A DNA stretch of 64,000 nt, from positions 682,001-746,000 of the forward strand of contig NZ_CP133888.1 in NCBI RefSeq assembly GCF_041228405.1, written 5' to 3'. This DNA is from Salinilacustrithrix flava. Its GTDB lineage: Bacteria; Actinomycetota; Acidimicrobiia; Acidimicrobiales; Salinilacustritrichaceae. This document shows positions 31,511-40,237 of this stretch, in pieces (within the stretch, counting starts at the first letter, position 1; every line of letters starts with the position of its first letter). The position numbers and the translations under genes were made by a program. The notes under the pieces are model-generated. The model searched no databases and was not told where the DNA came from. It saw only the letters and a list, made by a program, of their open reading frames with translations.

Positions 31511-33862
31511 TCAGCGCCGGCCGAGGCCGTCGGTCGGGGACTGCGGGATGGCGCCCTGGGGCACGATGGACTCGGCGAGGGGCATCCCGTGGTTGATCGG
31601 GAACGACGTCGGCATCGAGCCGGTGGCCCGGGCGTAGGCGTTGGCCGTGGCGGCCATGGAGGCGGCGACGCCGAACTCGCCGGCACCACCCGGCTGGCTG
31701 GACGAGTCGAGGATGAACACCTGGGTCTCGAACGGCACGTTCCACTGGCGGGTGTAGTACGCGTGCTCCCAGGAGTCCTCGGCGAAGCCTCCATCGACCA
31801 GGTGCAGCGAGAACGACAGGCAGTTCGCGATCCCGTCCATCATCCCGCCGAGCATCTGGGCTTCGAGCCCGCGCGGGTTGATGGTGAGCCCGACGTCCAC
31901 GGCGTAGATGGCCCGGGTGACCCGGGGCCCGGTGTAGGCGTAGGCCGCCGTCGGGACGGTGCGGGACACGGTCTCGGGCCGGCAGTCGATCTCGATGAGG
32001 CAGGCGGCCCGGCCCTTGTACTCGCTGTGGAAGCCGAGGCCCTGGGCGGTGCCGGCCGGCATCTCCCGACCCCAGCTCCCCGCCTCGGCCACCTTCTCCA
32101 GCACCGCGACGGACCGGGCATCTCGCAGGGTCGACAGGCGCAGCTCGAGGGGGTCTCGCCCGACCTCGGCCGCGACCTGGTCGATGGCCAGCTCCCGGGC
32201 CGTGACCACGTTCGGGCTGTAGATGTTGCGCATCGAGCCGGTGCGGAACACGTTGGTCTCGATCTCGCCCGGGGCCGGGAGCGTCTCGGCCAGGAGCTGC
32301 TCGACGGCACCGAAGTCGTAGGGGACGTACTGGGTGAGCATGAACACGGTCTGGGAGAAGCCCATCCCGCCGAGGCCGCCCGGCAGCTCGTCGGCACGGG
32401 CCGTGATGATCTCGCCGAGCCCGTGGCCGAAGTCGGTGTTCACGCTGGTGTGGTGCTGGGCGTAGGAGACGATGTCGGTCTCGCTGCGGGTGATCCGGAT
32501 CGAGGAGCGACACGCCGGGTGCGCCCGGCCCTGGCGGAAGTCGTCGGTGCGGGTCCAGCTCAGCTTCACCGGCACCCCCATGGCCTGGGAGACGAGCGCC
32601 GCCTCGCGGGCCGCGTCCCAGAACAGGTCGCGCCCGAAGGACCCACCGCCCTGCACGACGTGCACGGTGACCGCGTCCTGGGGCAGCCCCAGGGCGGAAG
32701 CGATGTCCTGCTGGGCCACGACCGGGTTCTTCATCGGTCCCCAGATCTCGGCCCGGTCGGTGCGCACGTCCGCCACGCACGGGTTGGTCTCCAACGGGCA
32801 GTTGGGCTGGAAGGCGAACGTGAAGCTGAAGTCCCTCGTCTGCACCGGCGACGGGATGCCGAGCGGGGTGAGCGCGCCGGTGTCCGGGACGACCTGGGGC
32901 AGCTCGGCGTCGGCGAGCGCGGCCTGCACCGACTCGTCCGACATCCCCGCGGCCGGGCCCGGCGCCCACTCGACGTCGATCACCTGGAGGGCGTCGATGC
33001 ACTGGCCGAAGGTGCGGGCCCGGACGGCGACGCCGCTCTCGACGAGCGCGACGTGGGTCACGCCCGGGACGGCGAGCACCGCCGCCTCGTTGCGAAGCCG
33101 GACCGGCCGCCCGAGGTGCGTCGGTGGCCGGGCGACCATCGTCGGGAGGGCATCGGGGACGACGAGGTCGCCCGTGTACCGGAGCTCGCCGGTGACCATG
33201 GCCCGGGCGTCGATCCGGTTCTGCGGCGTGCCGACGATGCGGGGGCGCTCCCGCTTCGGCTGGACGTCGACGGCCTCGGTGACCTGCGACGACGCGTCGC
33301 GGGCGAGCTCACCGAAGCCGAGCGAGCTGCCGTCGGGGGCACGGATGACCCCGTCGAGGATGCCGAGCTCGGCGCCGGCGGACCCGAGGGCGATGGCAGC
33401 CGCGTCGAGCAGCCGCTGCCGGGCGACGGCGGCCGCGATCCGGACCGGGTCGTAGATGGTGTAGATGCTGTTGGACCCGCCGGTCAGCTGGTTGAAGAGC
33501 AGCTCCGGCCGCGCGTCGGCCTGGGTGATGCGCACCTGCGAGAGCGGGACGTCCATCTCCTCGGCGATGATCATGGCGATCGCCGTGTTGATCCCCTGGC
33601 CCACCTCCGTGCGGTGCAGCTCGAAGGACACGGTGCCGTCGTCCTCCACCGTGACCGTGATGAGGTTCGCCGTGGGACGGGCCGCGTCGCGCAGGAAGTC
33701 GATGAGGTCGTAGGACTCGGCGATCTGGGCCCCGATGCGGGGCAGCTCCTGCGCGTCGGCGGTGGCGAGCGGATCGATCCACCGCGCCGCGGTGATCAGC
33801 GTCGGTCCGGCGACGACGTAGCCGAGGAAGCGACGGCGGCTGACGTCCGGGCTCTGTCTCAT
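31511..33862 (-). CDS. iorB: molybdenum hydroxylase large subunit, Tat-exported (isoquinoline 1-oxidoreductase beta type)
   Basis: This 783-residue protein belongs to the xanthine-dehydrogenase family. It has a twin-arginine signal (SRRRFLGYVVAGP, about 8-20), so the complex is exported folded. Cofactor motifs include TEVGQGINTAIA, VVQGGGSFGRDLF and, near the C-terminus, QPGGAGEFGVAA, whose glutamate is the conserved catalytic base. AGGGGGG lies a few bases before the ATG at 33862. The FAD subunit of classical xanthine dehydrogenase is absent, as in IorAB and some aldehyde oxidoreductases. It is the first gene of a two-gene operon. Maturation genes (XdhC, MobA) are not nearby. Confidence 0.88.
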   Translation of the reverse strand: MRQSPDVSRRRFLGYVVAGPTLITAARWIDPLATADAQELPRIGAQIAESYDLIDFLRDAARPTANLITVTVEDDGTVSFELHRTEVGQGINTAIAMIIAEEMDVPLSQVRITQADARPELLFNQLTGGSNSIYTIYDPVRIAAAVARQRLLDAAAIALGSAGAELGILDGVIRAPDGSSLGFGELARDASSQVTEAVDVQPKRERPRIVGTPQNRIDARAMVTGELRYTGDLVVPDALPTMVARPPTHLGRPVRLRNEAAVLAVPGVTHVALVESGVAVRARTFGQCIDALQVIDVEWAPGPAAGMSDESVQAALADAELPQVVPDTGALTPLGIPSPVQTRDFSFTFAFQPNCPLETNPCVADVRTDRAEIWGPMKNPVVAQQDIASALGLPQDAVTVHVVQGGGSFGRDLFWDAAREAALVSQAMGVPVKLSWTRTDDFRQGRAHPACRSSIRITRSETDIVSYAQHHTSVNTDFGHGLGEIITARADELPGGLGGMGFSQTVFMLTQYVPYDFGAVEQLLAETLPAPGEIETNVFRTGSMRNIYSPNVVTARELAIDQVAAEVGRDPLELRLSTLRDARSVAVLEKVAEAGSWGREMPAGTAQGLGFHSEYKGRAACLIEIDCRPETVSRTVPTAAYAYTGPRVTRAIYAVDVGLTINPRGLEAQMLGGMMDGIANCLSFSLHLVDGGFAEDSWEHAYYTRQWNVPFETQVFILDSSSQPGGAGEFGVAASMAATANAYARATGSMPTSFPINHGMPLAESIVPQGAIPQSPTDGLGRR

Positions 33863-33982
33863 GGTCCCCCCTGGTGGTGCGGCGATCGGGATGATCGGCG
33901 CAGACAGTACGGAACCGGACGAATCGATACACGTCGCGCGTGAGTGGGCCACCCGGAAGGGGCGCCACTAGTTTCCTCGCCC

Positions 33983-35536
33983 ATGGCCGAGCACCCCATG
34001 TCCGAGCGCATCGCCGACCTCGAGGAGAAGAAGGCCGAGGCACGTCAGCCCGGGTCCGAGCGCTCGATCGCCCGGCAGCACGAGCGAGGCAAGATGCTCG
34101 CCCGCGAGCGCATCGAGTACCTGCTCGACGAGGGCAGCTTCCACGAGCTCGACCTGCTGGCCCGCCGGCCCATGGAGTCCTCCTTCGACGAGCGCCCCTA
34201 CTCCGACGGCGTCATCACCGGCTGGGGCACCGTGGACGGCAAGAAGGTCTTCGTCTTCAGCCAGGACTTCACCGTGTACGGCGGCGCCCTGGGCGAGGTC
34301 TTCGCCAACAAGATCCACAAGCTCATGGACATGGCGCTCAAGATGGGTGCACCGCTTGTGGGCCTGAACGACGGCGCCGGCGCCCGCATCCAGGAGGGCG
34401 TGGTCTCCCTCGACTCCTACGGCGGGATCTTCTACCGCAACGTCAAGGCGTCGGGCGTCACGCCCCAGATCAGCGTGATCATGGGCCCGTGCGCCGGCGG
34501 CGCCGTCTACTCCCCCGCCATGACCGACTTCGTCTTCATGGTCGAGGACACCAGCTACATGTTCATCACCGGCCCCGACGTGGTGAAGACGGTGACCGGC
34601 GCCGACGTCACCCAGCAGGAGCTCGGCGGTGCCGACGCCCATTCGCAGAAGTCCGGCGTCTGCCAGTTCACCGGCCCCGACGACCGGGCCGTGCTCGACG
34701 ACGTGAAGTACCTGCTGTCGTTCCTGCCGTCGAACAACCTCGAGGTGCCCCCGGTGCTGGACACCGGCGACGACCCCGAGCGCCAGTGCGACGCCCTGCG
34801 CGACATGGTGCCGACGAACCCGAACCAGCCCTACGACATGAAGGCGGTCATCGCCGAGATCGTCGACGATGGCGACTACTTCGAGTACGCCCCGTCGTGG
34901 GCGCCCCAGATCACCTGCGGCTTCGCCCGCATGGCGGGCCGCCCCGTCGGCATCGTCGGCAACCAGCCCATGGCGATGGCCGGCGTGCTCGACATCGAGT
35001 CGTCCGAGAAGGCGGCCCGGTTCGTGCGGACCTGCGACTCGTTCAACATCCCGCTGCTGACCTTCGTCGACGTCCCCGGCTTCATGCCCGGCGTCGACCA
35101 GGAGCACGGCGGCATCATCCGCCACGGCGCCAAGCTGCTCTACGCCTACTGCGAGTCCACGGTGCCCCGCATCCAGATCATCACCCGCAAGGCCTACGGC
35201 GGCGCGTACGTGGTCATGAACTCGCGCTCGATCGGTGCGGACTACGCCATCGCCTGGCCCTCGGCCGAGCTGGCCGTGATGGGCGCGGCCGGCGCCGTGG
35301 AGATCGTGAACCGGCGCGAGATCGCCGAGGCCGACGACGCCGACGCCAAGAAGGCCGAGCTGGTCGAGGAGTACTCGGAGAAGTTCCTCAACCCCTACGC
35401 GGCCGCCGACCGCGGCTACATCGACGACGTGATCGACCCGGCCGACACCCGCCGCAAGGTCAACGCCGCCCTCGACATGCTGGAGTCCAAGCGCGAGGAG
35501 CTGCCGGCGCGCAAGCACGGCAACGTGCCGCTGTAG
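33983..35536 (+). CDS. pccB: acyl-CoA carboxylase beta subunit (propionyl-/acetyl-CoA carboxyltransferase)
   Basis: This 517-residue carboxyltransferase transfers carboxyl groups from carboxybiotin to acyl-CoA. Both halves of the crotonase-like fold are present: SQDFTVYGGALGEVFANKI with GAGARIQEGV, and FVDVPGFMPGVDQEHGGIIRHGAKLL with AYGGAYVVMNSRSIGAD and the MGAAGAVEI oxyanion region. The ATG at 33983 is supported by a TAGTTT box (33969-33974) 8 nt upstream; an ATG at 33998 is an alternative. No biotin-carrying alpha subunit lies in the window, but a possible epsilon peptide is at 37728. It would supply methylmalonyl-CoA to the epimerase and mutase in this window. The name pccB is by similarity. 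Confidence 0.92.
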   Translation: MAEHPMSERIADLEEKKAEARQPGSERSIARQHERGKMLARERIEYLLDEGSFHELDLLARRPMESSFDERPYSDGVITGWGTVDGKKVFVFSQDFTVYGGALGEVFANKIHKLMDMALKMGAPLVGLNDGAGARIQEGVVSLDSYGGIFYRNVKASGVTPQISVIMGPCAGGAVYSPAMTDFVFMVEDTSYMFITGPDVVKTVTGADVTQQELGGADAHSQKSGVCQFTGPDDRAVLDDVKYLLSFLPSNNLEVPPVLDTGDDPERQCDALRDMVPTNPNQPYDMKAVIAEIVDDGDYFEYAPSWAPQITCGFARMAGRPVGIVGNQPMAMAGVLDIESSEKAARFVRTCDSFNIPLLTFVDVPGFMPGVDQEHGGIIRHGAKLLYAYCESTVPRIQIITRKAYGGAYVVMNSRSIGADYAIAWPSAELAVMGAAGAVEIVNRREIAEADDADAKKAELVEEYSEKFLNPYAAADRGYIDDVIDPADTRRKVNAALDMLESKREELPARKHGNVPL

Positions 35537-35573
35537 CGACCCACCTCGGAGGCGGCCGATACGGTCCGCCACC

Positions 35574-36704
35574 GTGCAGGTCCCCATCCGGCTGCTGCGG
35601 GCGATCCGGCCGTCGGAGCACCCGGGCCTGCTGCTCACCACCGCGTACGGGACCGCCGTGCTGTCGGTGGCCCCGTTCCTGCTCCCCGCGCTGAGCGACG
35701 CCTACGGCGTCGGTCTCGGGCTGGCGTCCTTCGCCACCGCCGCGCAGCTGCTCGGCTTCGTGGCGGGATCGTGGGGGGCGGGGCGCTTCCTGCGGCCACG
35801 GGGCCGCGTGCTCGGCATCGCGCTGCTCGTCTCCGTGGCGGCGCACGGGCTCAGCGCCCTCCTGCCGCCCTTCGCCCTGCTCGTCGGCCTCCGCGTCGTC
35901 AGCGGCGTCGCCCTCGGCCTCATCACCTGGTTCAGCTGGACCCTCGTCTTCGGCGACGACGTCCGGATGAGCGAGATCGCCGTGGTCGGCCCCGTCATCG
36001 GGATCACCACCGCGCCGATCGCCGCCGAGCTGGTGGACCGGTTCGGCCCGAGGGGCATCTTCGTGGCCCTGGCCGTCACCGCGCTCGTCCCACTCGCCTT
36101 CAGCCGCCACAGCGGGAGCGACCACGAGCGCATCGTCACCCCGCGCGCCGAGCGGGTCGCCGGTGGACGATCCCGGCCGGCTGCCGGCGTCCGCCCGATC
36201 CTGGCGCTGCTCGGGCTCATGACGGTGGGTGGCTCCTCGGTCTTCACGTTCGGGGCCGTGATCGCCGCCGATCGCACGACCCTGTCGCTGTCGGCGATCT
36301 CGCTCGCGTACAGCGCCAACGCCCTCGCCTCGATCCCGAGCGCACGGTGGTCGGGACGGCGCGGTCCCGCCGGGGCGTGGATCGTCGGGTGCGGCGTGTG
36401 CGCGATCGTGATGGGGGCGGCGACGAGCGGACCGCTGTTCGTGGTGGCCATCGCCTTCTGGGGATTCGCCTTCTGGATGGGGACGCCCGGCGCCTTCTCG
36501 CTGCTCGCCGCACGATCGGCCGCCCCGGGCGAACGGGCCGGCGACGCGCAGGCGGTCATGGCCGCCGGGCGGGTGGTCGGCCCCCTCGCCGGCGGCGTGC
36601 TGCTGGATGCCACCAGCGCTGGGGTCCTCGGGGTGGTCGGCGGCGTGGTCGTGGGCGCGGCCGGCGCCGGCCTGGTGCTGGTCGAGCGCAGGGGCGCGGC
36701 CTGA
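35574..36704 (+). CDS. MFS transporter coupled to an ABC ATPase
   Basis: This 376-residue membrane protein of the major facilitator type has about 11-12 helices, with AGSWGAGRFLRPRGRVLGIALL matching the loop between helices 2 and 3. The GTG at 35574 follows a TACGGT box (35560-35565) by 8 nt, suggesting a leaderless transcript. The stop codon shares its last base with the ATG of the ABC ATPase (TGATG), a sign of tight translational coupling. MFS proteins normally need no ATPase, so the pairing is unusual. The substrate is unknown. Confidence 0.8.
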   Translation: MQVPIRLLRAIRPSEHPGLLLTTAYGTAVLSVAPFLLPALSDAYGVGLGLASFATAAQLLGFVAGSWGAGRFLRPRGRVLGIALLVSVAAHGLSALLPPFALLVGLRVVSGVALGLITWFSWTLVFGDDVRMSEIAVVGPVIGITTAPIAAELVDRFGPRGIFVALAVTALVPLAFSRHSGSDHERIVTPRAERVAGGRSRPAAGVRPILALLGLMTVGGSSVFTFGAVIAADRTTLSLSAISLAYSANALASIPSARWSGRRGPAGAWIVGCGVCAIVMGAATSGPLFVVAIAFWGFAFWMGTPGAFSLLAARSAAPGERAGDAQAVMAAGRVVGPLAGGVLLDATSAGVLGVVGGVVVGAAGAGLVLVERRGAA

Positions 36705-37717
36705 TGGCATCCGTCGCGTTCGCCGCCGTGACCAAGGAGCGCGAGGGCCGCGCCGTCCTGCGATCGCTGACGCTGGACGTCGACGACGGGACCATCTGCT
36801 GCCTGGTCGGGCCGTCGGGGTGCGGGAAGTCGACCGCAGTGCGCCTGCTGGCCGGGCTGGAGGAGCCGACGAGCGGCGAGATCCGGATCGATGGCCGACG
36901 GGTGAACGCGGTGCCGACCCGCGACCGCGGCCTCGGCATGGTCACCCAGACGTCGGCCCTGCTGCCCTCCCGCCCGACGGAGGACTCGGTCGGCCTGCCG
37001 CTCGACCTGCGCCACGACATCGACCGCGACGAGCGCCGGTGGCGCATCGACGAGCAGGCCCTCGCCCTCGACCTCGGCGACGTGCTCGGCCGGCCGCCGA
37101 GCACGCTCAGCGGGGGTGAGATCCAGGTGGCCCAGATCGCGCGCGCCGTCATCGCCCGCCCGCGGGTGCTGCTCCTCGACGAACCGCTCGCCCGGATCGA
37201 CCCGGCGCGCCGCGGCATGGTGCGCGCCGATCTCGTCCGCCTCCAGCAGCTGTACGGCGTCACCACGATCTGGGTCACCGCCGACCAGCGCGACGCGCTC
37301 GCCGTCGCCGACCGCGTGGCCGTGCTGCTCGACGGACGTCTGGAGCAGGTGGGGGCGCCGATGGCGGTGTACGACCGCCCCCGGACCCTGGCCGTGGCCC
37401 GGTTCTTCGGCGAGCCCGAGATCGGGGTCGTCCGGACCCGCCTCGGCGGCCGGCAGCTCGACGTCGGCATCCGACCACACGAGCTGCGCGCGGCCGCGCC
37501 CGGTGCCGAGGGCACCCGCTTCCAGGGCACGGTCGTGGGTGTGGAGGTCCTGGGCCGCCGGGCGGTCGCCACCGTCGCCGTCGAGGGCGGCACCCTCCGT
37601 TGGGACGGCGCGCCGGTGCGCACCCGGGTCGGCGAGCGGCTCGACCTCGTCGTCGACCCCGACCGGGTCCACCTCTTCGACGCCGACACTGGTGTCGCCG
37701 TGGGCCACCCCGAGTAA
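36704..37717 (+). CDS. ABC transporter ATPase, MalK/UgpC-like, with altered H-loop
   Basis: This 337-residue ATPase has Walker A GPSGCGKST, a Q-loop (MVTQTSALLP), signature LSGGEIQVAQIARA (usually LSGGQ(R/K)QR) and Walker B VLLLDEPLARID. At the H-loop, relatives have VTHDQ.EA, but here the sequence is VTADQRDAL, so the switch histidine is replaced by alanine. A TOBE-like C-terminal domain (about 240-335, VGIRPHEL and LDLVVDPDRVHLFD) matches sugar-importer ATPases. No ABC permease or binding protein is nearby; the only membrane partner is the coupled MFS gene. Function as a normal importer engine is therefore doubtful; a regulatory or permuted role is possible. Confidence 0.82.
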   Translation: MASVAFAAVTKEREGRAVLRSLTLDVDDGTICCLVGPSGCGKSTAVRLLAGLEEPTSGEIRIDGRRVNAVPTRDRGLGMVTQTSALLPSRPTEDSVGLPLDLRHDIDRDERRWRIDEQALALDLGDVLGRPPSTLSGGEIQVAQIARAVIARPRVLLLDEPLARIDPARRGMVRADLVRLQQLYGVTTIWVTADQRDALAVADRVAVLLDGRLEQVGAPMAVYDRPRTLAVARFFGEPEIGVVRTRLGGRQLDVGIRPHELRAAAPGAEGTRFQGTVVGVEVLGRRAVATVAVEGGTLRWDGAPVRTRVGERLDLVVDPDRVHLFDADTGVAVGHPE

Positions 37718-37727
37718 CTTCGCGCCC

Positions 37728-37901
37728 GTGCAGATCCAGCCCGCACCAACCGACGAGGAGGCCGTGGCCATCGCCGCGGCCATCGAGGTCGCCTGGCCAC
37801 GGGTCGGCGGCGAGGCGCCGGACGACCGCCCGAACCGGTGGCGGTTCTCGGGACGCTGGTGGAGCCAGCCGGTCCCCATGCGCCGCAACCGCCCCTGGTA
37901 G
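37728..37901 (+). CDS. possible acyl-CoA carboxylase epsilon subunit (57 residues)
   Basis: This short frame starts with GTG 37728. Its TAACTT -10 box (37715-37720) overlaps the TAA stop of the ABC ATPase and lies 7 nt upstream, so it appears to be leaderless. The peptide begins VQIQPAPTDEEAVAIAAAIEVAW, then a short linker, and ends with a Trp/Arg-rich RWRFSGRWWSQP. This matches the outline of ACC epsilon proteins (PTxEExAAxxAxxx... W). Epsilon subunits stabilise actinobacterial acyl-CoA carboxylases. The beta subunit is 2.2 kb upstream, with two transporter genes between, so the link is plausible but not proven. The metallophosphoesterase starts 8 nt after its stop. Confidence 0.5.
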   Translation: MQIQPAPTDEEAVAIAAAIEVAWPRVGGEAPDDRPNRWRFSGRWWSQPVPMRRNRPW

Positions 37902-37909
37902 CCGAACCG

Positions 37910-38920
37910 GTGGGCGCAGAGATCACCACGGTCGGGCCCGACCTGGTCGTGGTGCACCACGGCACCCGCGCACACCGCTACGAGGAGCTGGAGCCCGGAC
38001 GGGTCCACGAGCTCGACGGCCTCGAGGTCGAGACGATGCCGGATCCCGGCGGTGAGCTGCTCGCCCGCTTCGCGACGGTCAACGACGTCCACTTCGGCGA
38101 GACCCGATGCGGGGTCGTGGAGGGCCACGAGGACGAGATCGGCCCCATCCTCACGGCCGAGCCTGGCGAGCCCCCCTACCCCGTCACCATGAACGAGGCG
38201 GCCATCGCCGAGATCCAGGCCGCCGAGGTGGACGCCGTGTTCGTCAAGGGCGACCTCACCACGGACGGGACCGACGAGGAGTACGCCGACTTCCTCGAGA
38301 CCTACGGCGGCGCCTTCGGCGATCGGCTCACCCACGTGCGGGGCAACCACGACGCCTACGAGGGCCGGGCCTACGCCGACTGGCCCCTCCAGCGCGTCGA
38401 CCTGCCCGGCGCCACGGTCGTGCTGCTCGACACCACCGTCCCGTTCAAGTCGTCCGGCGGCCTCACCCACGATCAGCTCGACGAGCTCGACGCCATCGCC
38501 GCCGACGCCGACCGCCCGGTGGTGGTCCTCGGCCACCACCACGTGTGGGACCCGCGGTCGAAGGAGCGGAACGACACCTACTTCGGCATCCACCCGGACT
38601 GGTCCGAGCGCCTCGTCGACATCGCCGCCCGTCGGCCGCGCATCGTGGGCTACTTCGCCGGGCACACCCACCGGAACCGGGTCCGGCGGTTCCCCCAGAC
38701 CGGTGACATGCCGTGGGTCGAGGTCGCGTGCGTGAAGGACTACCCGGGGGCGTGGGCCGAGTACCGGGTGCACGAGGGCGGCATCGTGCAGCTGCACCAC
38801 CGGATCTCCTCGCCCGAGGCCCTGGCGTGGACCGAGCGCACCCGGGGCATGTACCTCGGCACGTACGCCGACTACGCCTTTGGGAAGCTCAGCGACCGGT
38901 GCTTCATGCTGGGCCGGTGA
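37910..38920 (+). CDS. calcineurin-like metallophosphoesterase
   Basis: This is a 336-residue phosphoesterase. All family metal motifs are present: NDVHFG (DxH), KGDLTTDG (GD), RGNHDA (GNHD), LGHHHVWD and AGHTHRN (the two late histidine motifs). The substrate may be cyclic nucleotides or other phosphoesters; sequence does not tell. I chose GTG 37910 (VGAEITTVGPD), which starts 8 nt after the small upstream gene. An earlier in-frame GTG at 37838 would overlap that gene for 64 nt. No signal peptide is seen, so it is probably cytoplasmic. Confidence 0.85.
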   Translation: MGAEITTVGPDLVVVHHGTRAHRYEELEPGRVHELDGLEVETMPDPGGELLARFATVNDVHFGETRCGVVEGHEDEIGPILTAEPGEPPYPVTMNEAAIAEIQAAEVDAVFVKGDLTTDGTDEEYADFLETYGGAFGDRLTHVRGNHDAYEGRAYADWPLQRVDLPGATVVLLDTTVPFKSSGGLTHDQLDELDAIAADADRPVVVLGHHHVWDPRSKERNDTYFGIHPDWSERLVDIAARRPRIVGYFAGHTHRNRVRRFPQTGDMPWVEVACVKDYPGAWAEYRVHEGGIVQLHHRISSPEALAWTERTRGMYLGTYADYAFGKLSDRCFMLGR

Positions 38921-39002
38921 CCGCCGTTCGTCGGCCCCGAGGGGCCTCCTCTCTAACCGAGTTGCTCGGCTGCGCCTCACAACTCGCGAGGTACCTGTCG
39001 CG

Positions 39003-40133
39003 ATGAATCTTCCTTTGGCCGACCTGCGGGTCATCGACGCGTCCACCGTGCTCGCCGGGCCGGCGTGCGCCCGCTACCTGGCCGACTTCGGCGCCGACGT
39101 CATCAAGGTCGAGCGCCCCGGCAGCGGCGACGGCACCCGAGACATGTTCCGGCGGGACCCCGACGACGACGTCACCTACTTCTGGAAGCTGCTCGGCCGG
39201 GGCAAGCGCGCCATCGTGCTCGACCTCAAGACCGACCGGGGCCGCGCCGACATGCTCGACCTGTGCGCCGGCGCCGACGTGCTGGTCGAGAACTTCCGGC
39301 CCGGCACGCTCGAGCGCCTCGGCCTCGGGCCCGACGTGCTCCACGAGCGCAACCCGGATCTCGTCATCACCCGGGTCACCGGCTTCGGGCAGGACGGCCC
39401 CTACGCCGGCCGCGCCGGCTTCGCCACGCTCGCCGAGGCCATGTCCGGCTTCGCCTCCCTGTCCGGCGAGCCCGACGGGGCGCCGCTGCTGCCGCCCATC
39501 GCCCTCACCGACGAGGTCACCGGCCTCACCGCGGCCTTCGCCACCATGGTCGCCGTCCACTCCGGGGTCGGACAGGTCGTGGACGTGAACCTGCTCGAGT
39601 CCCTGCTGCAGATCATGGGGCCGCTGGTCTCGGCGGCAGCGGTCGAGGGATGGGAGCAGCCCCGCCTCGGATCGGGAGTCCCCTACACCGTCCCCCGCGG
39701 GACCTGGCAGTGCGCCGACGGCGGCTGGGTCGCGGTGTCGACGTCAGCGGAGTCCGTGGCCCGCCGCGTCCTCGAGCTGGTCGGCCTGGGCGACGACGAG
39801 ACCCTGCAGACCTTCGACGGCCGGGTCGCGGCACGGGGCCGGATCGACGCACGCATGGCCGAGTGGATCGGCGCGCGGACCCGGGACGAGGTGCTGGCGG
39901 CGTTCGAGGAGGCGCAGGCCGCGTGCGCTCCCGTGTACTCCATGAACGAGGTCCTGGCCGATCCCCACGTGCAGGCCCGCGGCTCCGTGGCGGAGGTCGA
40001 CGGCACCCCGATGCAGGGCTTGGTCGCTCGGCTGTCCGCCACCCCCGGCCGCATCCGCTGGACCGGCCGGCCGCTCGGCGCCGACACCGACGAGGTGCTC
40101 TCGGAGCTGGCGGACCGACGGCCGCCGACGTAG
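39003..40133 (+). CDS. CaiB/BaiF family (class III) CoA-transferase
   Basis: This 376-residue family III CoA-transferase moves CoA between carboxylic acids or performs related racemase reactions. The family opening LADLRVIDASTVLAGPACARYLADFGADVIKVERPGSGD is intact, as is VLVENFRPGTLERLGLG. The catalytic aspartate region is GQVVDVNLLESLLQIM. The ATG at 39003 is preceded by an unusual stretch rich in small inverted repeats (about 38950-38995) and by no strong ribosome-binding site. The acid partner is unknown. Confidence 0.9.
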   Translation: MNLPLADLRVIDASTVLAGPACARYLADFGADVIKVERPGSGDGTRDMFRRDPDDDVTYFWKLLGRGKRAIVLDLKTDRGRADMLDLCAGADVLVENFRPGTLERLGLGPDVLHERNPDLVITRVTGFGQDGPYAGRAGFATLAEAMSGFASLSGEPDGAPLLPPIALTDEVTGLTAAFATMVAVHSGVGQVVDVNLLESLLQIMGPLVSAAAVEGWEQPRLGSGVPYTVPRGTWQCADGGWVAVSTSAESVARRVLELVGLGDDETLQTFDGRVAARGRIDARMAEWIGARTRDEVLAAFEEAQAACAPVYSMNEVLADPHVQARGSVAEVDGTPMQGLVARLSATPGRIRWTGRPLGADTDEVLSELADRRPPT

Positions 40134-40237
40134 GTCACCACTCCTCGGGACGCCGACGCCGGCGGGGGTTTACGCTCGGGTCCGACGAGCGGCCCCGCCT
40201 CTGCGGTCCACGCTCGACGAACAGGGAGCGATCGGCC

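Noticed and set aside
31502..33943. An 813-codon plus-strand frame opposite the molybdenum hydroxylase large subunit
   Set aside because: Antisense shadow of a gene with complete Tat and cofactor motifs; the translation shows no domain.
37838..37909. Upstream GTG start for the metallophosphoesterase
   Set aside because: It would overlap the small gene at 37728 and the extra residues are Pro/Ala-rich without homology. GTG 37910 is closer to the start of recognisable sequence.
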